A stretch of DNA of 64,000 bases. Origin: Gammaproteobacteria bacterium. Lineage in GTDB: Bacteria; Gemmatimonadota; Gemmatimonadetes; Longimicrobiales; Gaopeijiaceae. Position numbers and translations under genes: made by a program. Shown here piece by piece: positions 22,624-30,687 of this stretch; within the stretch, counting starts at the first letter, position 1, and the number at the start of each line of letters is the position of its first letter. Where the stretch lies: NCBI GenBank assembly GCA_028819075.1, contig JAPPMM010000059.1, positions 1 to 64,000 on the forward strand, written 5' to 3'. The notes beneath the pieces were generated by a model. The model made no database searches, was not told where the DNA came from, and was given only the letters and a program-made list of their open reading frames with translations.

Positions 22624-22855
22624 CGAATTCCTCCAGTCCAACGGGTCGCAGGAACCGTCAACAGTGTACGGGTTTCGACGCTAGACACGTGCATGACCGC
22701 AGGCAAGGAGCAGCGTGCAATGACCCAAGGCAGATTCCATCCCCGCTCGAGTGTCGTCGGAAGAGCCCGGCTCGCGAGGGCAACCGGAACCTGGGCCCGT
22801 CCATCCGATTAGACAGACAGAGCAAGCACGTTTCCCGATCCCGCTCGAACCGCCG

Positions 22856-23998
22856 ATGGCCATCGACCAGCTCCCACTCGTCCGGCGGCAGCCGCATCGC
22901 GGCATCCCGCTCGCGCATGACCGCGCCCAGGCCGGAACCGCCCACGCCCTGAACGCAATCTTTCTCCTGATGTTCGGCTTCGCCGCCGCATCGCCCTCGC
23001 AGGCACAGATCACGGGCTACGTCCTCAACGAAGAGGGCGACCCCGTCCCCGGTGCCGCCGTGGAGGCGTGGGCCGCGGACCGCAAGATCGGAGGCCGGCT
23101 GGCCAACGAAGACGGCTCGTTCCGGTTCCCCGCCGAAATGACGGGACGGATTCGCGCCCTGTATGCGGGACAGCTCGGATACCATCCCGAGGTGGTCCAG
23201 ATCGAGGAGGGCGTCGAGTCCTACGAGATCCGCCTCACCCGCGAACCCATCCCGCTTCCCGAGCTCGTGGTGGATGCGCAACGGGACCGCTGCGCGGGCG
23301 GGGAGGATCGCGGTGCACGCCGCCTGTGGGAGCACGCGGCCGCGCGCTACAACCAAGGTCTGGACACGCTGGGCGTGGCCACCTATCTGGCGTCCGTGGA
23401 ATCCATCCTGCCGGAGGGCGAGGTGGGAACGGTGCAGGCCGCGGGCGAGGCCGTGGCGCAGCGCGGCTCCTCTTCCCTGCTCCGGTTCAGCTGGCGGCGT
23501 CGCATAGAGCGCGAGGGGTACGCGTACCAGATCCGGAGATCCACGCCCGAGCAATCGTACACGTCCTGGGTCTATCCTCCGCTGGAGGCGGATTTCGCCC
23601 CGCACTTCGCGGGAGAGTTCTTCGGCGATCGGCACCGCTTCTATTTCGACCGGTCCGACGAGCCCGATGGCGACGGGAGCGTGACGCTGGTGTTCTGCGC
23701 GCGGGACGACGACCACCCGTCGATGGAAGGCACGCTGGTCATCAGCCCGGACACGACCATCGCGGTGGCCCAGTGGCTCTTCCGCACCCCGGAGCCGGTG
23801 GAGCACGCGGGTGGCCGCGCGGTGTTCGGTCCGCTCGCGGACGATCCCGAGGACTCGTATCTGCTGCCCATCGAGGGCGTCTTCTGGCGCAGGTCGCCGC
23901 CCGACAGCTACTGGCAGCGGTATCAGAAGTTCGAGCAGTGGATGGTCGCGCAGGGCGACTCGGTGCCTTTCCTTCCCAAGAGGCCGGGCGGAGATTAG
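22856..23998 (+). CDS. Secreted protein with carboxypeptidase-regulatory-like beta-sandwich
   Basis: The 380-residue product, from ATG 22856, has a signal peptide ending near ASPSQA. A carboxypeptidase-regulatory-like / CarboxypepD_reg domain follows at ~55-140: GYVLNEEGDPVPGAAVEAW, EDGSFRFPAEM, ...YEIRLTREPIPLPELVV. This domain is common at the N-termini of TonB-dependent receptors and surface proteins in Bacteroidota and Gemmatimonadota, but here no plug or barrel follows. The remaining ~240 residues are beta-rich and unassigned. The upstream region is shared with the divergent DUF5715 gene. The start is uncertain since the frame opens 35 codons earlier. Confidence 0.65.
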   Translation: MAIDQLPLVRRQPHRGIPLAHDRAQAGTAHALNAIFLLMFGFAAASPSQAQITGYVLNEEGDPVPGAAVEAWAADRKIGGRLANEDGSFRFPAEMTGRIRALYAGQLGYHPEVVQIEEGVESYEIRLTREPIPLPELVVDAQRDRCAGGEDRGARRLWEHAAARYNQGLDTLGVATYLASVESILPEGEVGTVQAAGEAVAQRGSSSLLRFSWRRRIEREGYAYQIRRSTPEQSYTSWVYPPLEADFAPHFAGEFFGDRHRFYFDRSDEPDGDGSVTLVFCARDDDHPSMEGTLVISPDTTIAVAQWLFRTPEPVEHAGGRAVFGPLADDPEDSYLLPIEGVFWRRSPPDSYWQRYQKFEQWMVAQGDSVPFLPKRPGGD

Positions 23999-24051
23999 GG
24001 CGGTCTGCGGGTACGCCGCAGCAATACCTGCCCCTCGAACCCGCCACCGCC

Positions 24052-25980
24052 ATGAAACACTTCGCCTTCGGCAGGCGCGTCCGCGCCGGGTCCGTGGTCC
24101 TCATGCTGTCCGCCTGCGCCGAAGCCGCCCCCGGGCCCCAGCCTGCCGGCGACGGGGACTGGGTTGCCTACGGCCGCGACGCGGGAGGATCCAAGTATTC
24201 GCCGCTCGACCAGATCACGACGGCGAATGTGGGCGAGCTCGAGCTGGCGTGGAGCTGGGAGACGGGCGAGCAACCGATTCCGGGGCCGTTGTCACCGATC
24301 CGCGGGCAGGAGACGCGCCCGGGCAATTTCGAGACCACGCCGCTGGCCTTCAACGACACGCTCTTCTTCACGACGGCCTACAACCGGGTCATCGCCCTCG
24401 AGGGGAGCACGGGACGCCCGCACTGGGAGTACGATCCGCGCACCGTGGAATGGGGCCAGCCGCCCAACGGCACCGGCTTCGTGCACCGCGGGGTGGCGGT
24501 GTGGAGCGGGCCGGGCGAGCGGCGCATCTTCCTCAACACGCGCTGGCGCCTGATCGCGCTCGACGCCGCCACCGGCGAACCGATCCAGTCCTTCGGGCAC
24601 CGGGGCGAGATCGACCTCACCGAGCCGTTGCTCTGGCCCACCAACCGCCTGCACTACACGCAGACGTCGCCGCCGGTGGTCTTCGAGGACCTGGTGATCG
24701 TGGGCAACGGGGTGTGGGACGGCTTCGTCTACCCGCGCGATCCGCCGGGGAACGTGCAGGCCTTCGACGTACACACGGGCGAGCTGGCGTGGTCGTTCAA
24801 CCTCATCCCGCAGCCCGGCGAGCCCGGCAACGAGACCTGGGAGGACGGCAGCTGGGACTACACAGGGCACACCAACGCCTGGGCGCCGATGGTGGTGGAC
24901 GAGGAGCGCGGGCTCCTGTATGCGGGAATCGGCACCCCGTCCAACGACTACTACGGCGGCCACCGCCTGGGCGACAACCTGTACGCGGAGTCGCTGGTGG
25001 CTCTGGACGCACGAACGGGCGAGCTGGCGTGGCATTTCCAGACCGTGCACCACGGGCTATGGGACTTCGACCTCCCGGGCGCGCCGGCGTTGCTGACGGT
25101 GACGGTCGATGGCCGGGGGGTCGACGCGGTGGCCGTGGCCGGCAAGACCGGCTTCGTCTACACCTTCGACCGGGAGACCGGCGAGCCGGTGTGGCCCATC
25201 GAGGAGCGGCGCGTCCCGCCGAGCGACGTGCCCGGCGAGGTCGCCGCCGCGACCCAGCCCTTCCCCACCTCCCCGCCCCCGTTTGCCCGCCAGGGATTCA
25301 CTCCCGACGACCTCATCGACCTCACGCCGGAGCTGCGGCGGCGCGCGGAAGAGCTGACAGCCGGCTACCGCTTCGGCCCCCTCTACGAGCCGCCCTCCAT
25401 GGAGGGCACCATCGCCATGCCGGGCATCCTCGGCGGCGGCAACTGGGGCGGCGTGGCGGTGGATCCCGCCAGCGCGGTCCTGTTCGTGAAGTCGTCCGAG
25501 GAGGCCAGCCTGCTCCGGATCGCGCCCGCCAACCCGGCCACTACGGTGGCCGACTACGCCATCGACCGCACGGCGTCCCGGACCCTGACGGTGGACGGGC
25601 TGCCCATCTCCAACCCGCCCTACGGCACCGTTACGGCCATCGACATGAACGGCGGCGCGATCCTCTGGCAGGAGGCGGTCGGGGAGCGCCCCGAGATCGC
25701 GGGACATCCGGCGCTGGCCGAGCTCGACCTGCCCGCCCGGCTGGGGGTGGTGGGGGCGCCGGGGCCGTTCGCGACCGCCGGCGGCCTCGTGTTCCTCACC
25801 GGCGGCTCGGACATCCTGTACGCCTTCGACGCGGCGAGCGGAGAGGTGCTCTGGGAGGGCCGGCTGCCCGCGCGGGCCTACGCCAACCCGATGACCTTCG
25901 AGACCCGGGACGGCCGGCAATTGGTGGTCATCGCCACGGGCGAACGCGAGGGGGCGGCGCTGCTGGCGTTCGGGCTCTAG
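24052..25980 (+). CDS. PQQ-dependent alcohol/glucose-type quinoprotein dehydrogenase
   Basis: The 642-residue protein is an eight-bladed quinoprotein of the membrane-associated glucose/alcohol dehydrogenase family, which oxidises sugars or alcohols in the periplasm with PQQ. It begins with a signal peptide ending LMLSAC, probably a lipoprotein. The repeated tryptophan-docking motifs are clear (GELAWSF, GELAWHF, GEPVWPI, GAILWQE, GEVLWEG). So are the opening DWVAYGRDAGGSKYSPLDQI and the TVHHGLWDFDLPGAPAL region. No cytochrome c domain (CxxCH) is present, so electrons probably go to a quinone or separate carrier. The stop overlaps the convergent zinc-ribbon gene at CTAG. Confidence 0.9.
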   Translation: MKHFAFGRRVRAGSVVLMLSACAEAAPGPQPAGDGDWVAYGRDAGGSKYSPLDQITTANVGELELAWSWETGEQPIPGPLSPIRGQETRPGNFETTPLAFNDTLFFTTAYNRVIALEGSTGRPHWEYDPRTVEWGQPPNGTGFVHRGVAVWSGPGERRIFLNTRWRLIALDAATGEPIQSFGHRGEIDLTEPLLWPTNRLHYTQTSPPVVFEDLVIVGNGVWDGFVYPRDPPGNVQAFDVHTGELAWSFNLIPQPGEPGNETWEDGSWDYTGHTNAWAPMVVDEERGLLYAGIGTPSNDYYGGHRLGDNLYAESLVALDARTGELAWHFQTVHHGLWDFDLPGAPALLTVTVDGRGVDAVAVAGKTGFVYTFDRETGEPVWPIEERRVPPSDVPGEVAAATQPFPTSPPPFARQGFTPDDLIDLTPELRRRAEELTAGYRFGPLYEPPSMEGTIAMPGILGGGNWGGVAVDPASAVLFVKSSEEASLLRIAPANPATTVADYAIDRTASRTLTVDGLPISNPPYGTVTAIDMNGGAILWQEAVGERPEIAGHPALAELDLPARLGVVGAPGPFATAGGLVFLTGGSDILYAFDAASGEVLWEGRLPARAYANPMTFETRDGRQLVVIATGEREGAALLAFGL

Positions 25981-26975
25981 GGATCAGCCGGACGGTTCTG
26001 CCGCAGGAGCTCCTCCGCTCCCTCCGGCAGGAACAGCTTGTCCGAGATATCCGCGATCTCCTCGGCTTCTTCCCAGGCCTTCTCCAGTAGCCACAATTCG
26101 CCTTCCAGGGCGCGTCGCTCCTGTTCTTCGTGGAGCGCCATTTCCAGCGCGAGCTTGTGCGGTTTGGGCATCTTGTTGACGTAGCCTGGCACGCCCTTCT
26201 TGTCTTCGAAGCGCTGTCCCTCCGCGACCCTCGCCAGAAAACGCTCCGGATGTCCGGTGGTCTCGATGAGGCCTACGGCGTTCTGCACCGCACCGCTGGC
26301 TCCGCCGGACGCGTTCATCCTCGGGAGGATCGCCGCTGCGAACCGGTGCGCTTCGGCGCCGTCGTGCCAGGTCTTCCGTTTTCCCTTGCGGATCTGAAGC
26401 CTGAAGCCCTGCTCGTCGTCGGCGGGCCGGATGCGCGTGCCCAGAAGGTCATGGTTGTTGAGCTTGATGACACGCTCTGCTTCGGGACGCAGTTTCACGA
26501 CAGTGCGCCGACTCCGCCAGACGTTGAACCAGTTGGGCACCTGGCTGATGACGCCCGCGCCCACGCCGGCTACGGCTCCGCCGACCACGATGCCTCCGAT
26601 CACGACGGCCACGGCCGTCCCATACAGGATCGTACGTTTTCGCCGCCGCCCGAACTGGTCTCCGTAGCGCCAGGCCGCGAACTCGGGCCGCATGGGCTCG
26701 CCGATGCGCACCAGGGTCAGGCCCTCGGGATGACGCGCCAATCCGATGTTGTCCGTGGAGACACGGATGCGGGTGTCGCGGAAGAGCCGCTCGCAGTCTT
26801 CAACCGCCTCCCAGCGCTCCTCGAGCGGCGTCAGGTTCCAGCGCTCGCACTTCGTACAGACCACCCAGAGGCGGCCCCGGACGGCGTCGAAGGCCAGCCT
26901 CCGCCCAACCGGGAACGACTCCACGACCTCGTTGGCGCCCAGAGGCTTCCGGCAGAACATGCATGTGGTGTACAT
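25977..26975 (-). CDS. Zinc-ribbon membrane protein, paralogue A
   Basis: The 332-residue product opens with two CxxC pairs (C5-M-F-C8 and C40-T-K-C43), which probably bind zinc. A central hydrophobic stretch follows (ILYGTAVAVVIGGIVVGGAVAGVGAGVIS). The C-terminus is a charged helical segment rich in Glu (LALEMALHEEQERRALEGELWLLEKAWEEAEEIADISDKLFLP). A close paralogue of the same layout lies at 36443-37453; most of the first 110 residues and the last 60 are nearly identical, the middle differs. No named family is recognised. It overlaps the quinoprotein stop convergently. Confidence 0.6.
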   Translation of the reverse strand: MYTTCMFCRKPLGANEVVESFPVGRRLAFDAVRGRLWVVCTKCERWNLTPLEERWEAVEDCERLFRDTRIRVSTDNIGLARHPEGLTLVRIGEPMRPEFAAWRYGDQFGRRRKRTILYGTAVAVVIGGIVVGGAVAGVGAGVISQVPNWFNVWRSRRTVVKLRPEAERVIKLNNHDLLGTRIRPADDEQGFRLQIRKGKRKTWHDGAEAHRFAAAILPRMNASGGASGAVQNAVGLIETTGHPERFLARVAEGQRFEDKKGVPGYVNKMPKPHKLALEMALHEEQERRALEGELWLLEKAWEEAEEIADISDKLFLPEGAEELLRQNRPADP

Positions 26976-27193
26976 GAGTTTTCGACGTGCTCAGGTCACC
27001 AGGTCCGAAGGGGTCCAGAGTAGTTCTGTACGATGTCAATAAGACGACCGAGGCGGCTTCGGGGTTTCCCTGCTCGTGAAGCCGACCACCACGGGACGAC
27101 TATCCAGGACGTGGAGCCAAAGACTGCGGATTCATGGCCACCCCGTCAACGTCGGACTCGGCGCGTATCCGGTCGACCGATTGGTCGGCGTTC
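26976..27193. other. Intergenic spacer
   Basis: I see no gene or RNA here. It is the upstream region of the zinc-ribbon gene and the downstream end of the exported-protein operon. Confidence 0.4.
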
Positions 27194-28063
27194 CTAAAGC
27201 CCCATCAGCCCGAAACGCCTCCATAGATCGTCGAGCCACTCGATCTCGTCCGGCGTGAGTGGTCCTGTTGAGCGCGCGTGCCACCACTCCATGACCTCCG
27301 TCTCGGCAGCTCGCAACGCCGGCGCCCAGCCGGCTGCCGGCCCGGAGCCCTGGTCCGCGAACAGCTTCGCTCTATCGATGAAGAACGCGCCTCCGAGCGA
27401 CGCGAGAGAGATGGCTCGATCGGCCTGCGGCGGAACCTCGGGCGGGCGGCGCAAGCCGAGCCGCAAGTATGGTAGCGTCCAGTTGTTGGGCTCGATCACA
27501 CCCGCAGGATTCTCCACGACCACCCACGCGTGCACGACCGATATCCCGGCTTCGCTCCGCCCATGCACAGTTGAACGAGCGTCGTGCAGGCCAAGGTCCT
27601 CGTGATCCGTGCGGTGGCTCTCCATATCGAGTCTGCCGGAATGGACGTGCCATGCGTCACCCTCGAATGGGTTCGGCGGAGGAACCTTGCCGTTTCCGGA
27701 ACCCACCACGTATCCAAAACCGATTCCCACCAGCATCTCGCGCCCGTCCACAACCGCGTACATGAGGATTTCGGGTCTCGCGGGATTGATCTCGCCGTCG
27801 AACAACCGCGCCAGGCTGACCCAGTGACGTCCCATGGCGGGGGCGTCGGCTCCCACCCGTCGAAATCCATCGGCGACAGCGGCCGAGGGGTCATGGTAAC
27901 GCTCGGTCGCACGCTGGCTGACCACCAGGAAATCGGTCTGCTCCGCCGACAACCCGCACCAGGATGGCAAGGGCCGTCCGGACGACGAATGCTCCTGTCC
28001 CTGCGCACCGCAGCACCAGCACAGCCAGGCGGCCAGCGAGACCAGGGAGCGAATCGTCCTCAC
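27194..28063 (-). CDS. Secreted protein of unknown function
   Basis: The 289-residue product has a signal peptide (LVSLAAWLCWCCGAQGQ). The mature domain has the pattern ERYHDPSAAVADGFRRVG...MGRHWVS, VGIGFGYVVG, DAWHVHSGR, VVHAWVVVENPAGVI, with several His and Trp residues that could bind a ligand or metal. The family is one of unnamed exported proteins. It is the last gene of an apparently translationally coupled set; its start overlaps the upstream stop by 4 nt. Confidence 0.55.
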   Translation of the reverse strand: MRTIRSLVSLAAWLCWCCGAQGQEHSSSGRPLPSWCGLSAEQTDFLVVSQRATERYHDPSAAVADGFRRVGADAPAMGRHWVSLARLFDGEINPARPEILMYAVVDGREMLVGIGFGYVVGSGNGKVPPPNPFEGDAWHVHSGRLDMESHRTDHEDLGLHDARSTVHGRSEAGISVVHAWVVVENPAGVIEPNNWTLPYLRLGLRRPPEVPPQADRAISLASLGGAFFIDRAKLFADQGSGPAAGWAPALRAAETEVMEWWHARSTGPLTPDEIEWLDDLWRRFGLMGL

Positions 28064-28560
28064 GGTTCGCCATCCGGATCCAGGGTCTCGAGCTCGCCGT
28101 ACGCTGCCTCGAGACGGGCCAGCAGGTCCCCGCTCACGCCCTGCGGATAGCGGCTCAGGAGCTGCAGATTGGCGCGGTCCTCGGGATTCGCGGCCAAGTC
28201 TTCGCCCGTCGCTTCATAGGGTCGGACATTTGCCGACAAGGAAAAGCCGCGGCCAAAAAAGCCGCGGCGGACGCCACCGGCATGCGCGAATCGGCCTCGG
28301 GTGATTCCCGGGAACGGAATACGCGCCAGCCTTCCCGCGAGCCGGTGCTGACCCGCCGAGTCAACAAGGACGAGAAGGGCGTCCTCCTCCACGGCAAGCA
28401 CCTCCGCGTCAAGGGTATCGCCAGCGACATACAGCAGTGAGGCGATTCCCGAGGGGTGCAGCGCGGGGGGAAACCGATCCACCTTGGGGCCATACGAACA
28501 GGCCGGCATCAGAAGGGAGACCATCCCCGCGAGAACGAACCGGGTCTTCGGATGCGGCAC
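28060..28560 (-). CDS. Small lipoprotein of unknown function
   Basis: The 166-residue product has a signal peptide with a lipobox-like SLLMPAC and a beta-rich centre (GIASLLYVAGDTLDAEVLAVEEDALLVLVD). This resembles a small barrel of the type that reports on surface or transport complexes. The function is unknown. It begins 3 nt after the stop of the 537-residue lipoprotein and overlaps the next gene by 4 nt. Confidence 0.5.
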   Translation of the reverse strand: MPHPKTRFVLAGMVSLLMPACSYGPKVDRFPPALHPSGIASLLYVAGDTLDAEVLAVEEDALLVLVDSAGQHRLAGRLARIPFPGITRGRFAHAGGVRRGFFGRGFSLSANVRPYEATGEDLAANPEDRANLQLLSRYPQGVSGDLLARLEAAYGELETLDPDGEP

Positions 28561-28563
28561 CGG

Positions 28564-30177
28564 TCACCTCACCGGGATTCGGGTGGCGTAGAACTGCTCC
28601 TCCATCGTATCACGTGCCGCGTGCCACCGGCGGAGGGCCTCGACGAGGGTTTCGGGGCCTGGCCGGAACGGTTCCGTTTCGCGCCCGGCGGCCAGCCAGC
28701 TTTGCCGGACCCACTCGATGTAGTAGCCCTGCGACGCGAGGAAGAACGTGCGACTGCGGTTCCGCCCGTCTTGCCGGGCATCGACACCGGGCCGGAAGAC
28801 GATCTCAAAGGCATGCCCGGGAGAGGTCACAAGATACGAGTCGTCCGCCGACGCCAGATTGGCGAGCATGTCCGTCTGGTCGCTGCCGTCCAGGGCGTGG
28901 ATCATCGAGAGCGGAACCACTCGGCCTTCGGCGTATCGCGCGGTCTCGAACGGCATCACATGGTCGATCCGCCAGTGATCGGCCGGAAACGCCAGCCGGA
29001 TCCTCACGGACGCCTCCGTCCGGTCCGGGCTCACGGGAACGACGACGGCGACATCATCCCACGCCAGCGGCCCTTTGTCGGGAATCCGGGCAACCTCACG
29101 CCATGTGCCGCTCTCGAGTACGCTGGCGCGCATACCGAGGTTGTCGGCGGCCCACTGGCCGAGTTCGACCGCCGGCCCGATCTCCCCAAGATCCTGGCCG
29201 AGCCAGTCCAGTGCACGCGCCCCTCGGTCGCCCAGCATCATGTCGTAGAAGAGCACCGTGGCGAGCAGGCTGTTCCTCAGGCGCAGGTGCAGCCCGATCT
29301 GCCCGGCCTCCAGGGGAACCGCTACATCCAGTTCGATATGGTCCTCGACCTCCCCGGGACCCGAAGCTATGGCATCCTCGATGCGGGACACGGAGCTGGT
29401 GTACAGGATTCCGTCCGGCCTTGAGAGCAGCTCCGTCACGTCGCGGCCATCCCGGTCCGCAGCGTGCTGCAACGCGAGCGGGCTTCCGAGCCTGACGGGC
29501 CTTCCCTCGGGATCCGGGACCACCTGCTCGTGGGACGCGTGCCCGACTTCGATCAGTTCGAAGTGGTTGATGTAGTGCGTCTCCACCGCTTCGTTGCGAA
29601 CCTCGAGACGTACCTCGCCCTGGTCGTCAACGCCGACCGCGAGTCGGTCGACATCTCGCGATTCGAACAGCGGAGCGATGCTGTATGAGAACGCTTCGGC
29701 CTCCAGCAATTCGACTCCCGTGCCATCCGAGTACACCGTGGGGCAAGAACCCCAGATCGCGGCAGCAAGACCAGCGCTCACCACGGTGATTGCCGCGGTG
29801 TGCAGGTAGACGGAAGCGATCGACTTAAGGATATCCGTTTCCGTCCTGAAGCTCTCCATGGCAAGCACGCTGTCCAGAGCGACTCCCAGGACGGCGCCGA
29901 CGGGGTTGAGACGAATGTCGAATCGCGCCCCATCACCCGTTACCAGGCTGTTGTCGATCGTGACCCCGTCAGAGAATACGATCGTGGAACCGTCCACGAG
30001 GTGCGCCTTGACTGGCGACTGAACCACGCGCGGCCCGGCCAGCGGGACCGATTCGTACCGGACGTTGGTCACGCACGAACCGATCGCGGCTACCAGAACC
30101 GCGGCGCCGATGGCGGCGCGGAACGGGTGGCGTACGCGGAGAACGTGTAGGGCACTACCAGCCGAGACCCAAACCAT
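28564..30177 (-). CDS. Large lipoprotein of unknown function
   Basis: The 537-residue product has an N-terminal hydrophobic segment ending AAIGSC, a likely lipobox. A beta-strand-rich region follows (KAHLVDGSTIVFSDGVTI). A second hydrophobic stretch (VYLHTAAITVVSAGLAAAIWG) lies near residue 130, and a long unassigned C-terminal part contains YYIEWVRQ. I cannot place it in a family. It is one of five adjacent minus-strand genes encoding exported products, all separated by 51 nt or less. Confidence 0.5.
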   Translation of the reverse strand: MVWVSAGSALHVLRVRHPFRAAIGAAVLVAAIGSCVTNVRYESVPLAGPRVVQSPVKAHLVDGSTIVFSDGVTIDNSLVTGDGARFDIRLNPVGAVLGVALDSVLAMESFRTETDILKSIASVYLHTAAITVVSAGLAAAIWGSCPTVYSDGTGVELLEAEAFSYSIAPLFESRDVDRLAVGVDDQGEVRLEVRNEAVETHYINHFELIEVGHASHEQVVPDPEGRPVRLGSPLALQHAADRDGRDVTELLSRPDGILYTSSVSRIEDAIASGPGEVEDHIELDVAVPLEAGQIGLHLRLRNSLLATVLFYDMMLGDRGARALDWLGQDLGEIGPAVELGQWAADNLGMRASVLESGTWREVARIPDKGPLAWDDVAVVVPVSPDRTEASVRIRLAFPADHWRIDHVMPFETARYAEGRVVPLSMIHALDGSDQTDMLANLASADDSYLVTSPGHAFEIVFRPGVDARQDGRNRSRTFFLASQGYYIEWVRQSWLAAGRETEPFRPGPETLVEALRRWHAARDTMEEQFYATRIPVR

Positions 30178-30228
30178 TGTCGCTTCCTTGAACTGAACTG
30201 CAGGCGAACGTGTCCCAGCCGCGTCCGG

Positions 30229-30687
30229 TCACCGCAATACTCGTATCGACGAGATTACGTCGTCCCAGTTCCGAATTGAGTCGTGGGGGATACCTAATGG
30301 TGGTAGTGGGATCCGGCTGAGGTCCGGGATGTCGGACGTGACGGTGAGGCTGTCCCCCCGGAAGGTATCGTGCACATATAGGACCGCCTGCCATCCATCG
30401 GCGACTCTGATGGAAGAAACGCAATCGGTCCAATATTCCTGACCGAAGATCTTGGTGGCGCAGTCCGACGCAGCGGGTTGAGGCTCGTCGTCCACCCGCC
30501 GGAGGTCTCTCACGTCGTTGACAAAGACCCGGTGCGGACCGCGGTAGTCGGCGCGCGCGAATACGATGATGCCGGCGCTGGGGACGAGTCCGACCGGATC
30601 GATCGGACTGCCTTCGCACCCTGCGAGCAGCAACAGCACGAGGAACGAGGCTGTGAGGTGCGTTTCGTTGAGCCGGCCGGAACCCAT
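30229..30687 (-). CDS. Beta/gamma-crystallin-like lipoprotein
   Basis: The 152-residue product has a lipobox (LLLLAGC, Cys24). It then has two Greek-key-like units. Each shows the F/Y-x4-F/Y-x-G motif (F-ARAD-Y-R-G and Y-VHDT-F-R-G) and ends in a crystallin Ca-binding type sequence (TDCVSS and the canonical DDVISS). Microbial beta/gamma-crystallins bind calcium through such D/N-D/N-x-x-S/T-S motifs. The ATG at 30687 overlaps the TGA of the LRR gene (CATCA on the plus strand), so the two are translationally coupled. The family call is from motif pattern only. Confidence 0.65.
   Translation of the reverse strand: MGSGRLNETHLTASFLVLLLLAGCEGSPIDPVGLVPSAGIIVFARADYRGPHRVFVNDVRDLRRVDDEPQPAASDCATKIFGQEYWTDCVSSIRVADGWQAVLYVHDTFRGDSLTVTSDIPDLSRIPLPPLGIPHDSIRNWDDVISSIRVLR

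Noticed and set aside
28240-28280. GCCGCGG repeats around an A-run, suggesting a terminator
   Set aside because: The sequence lies inside the coding frame of the small lipoprotein (GFFGRGFS) and has no reason to terminate there.
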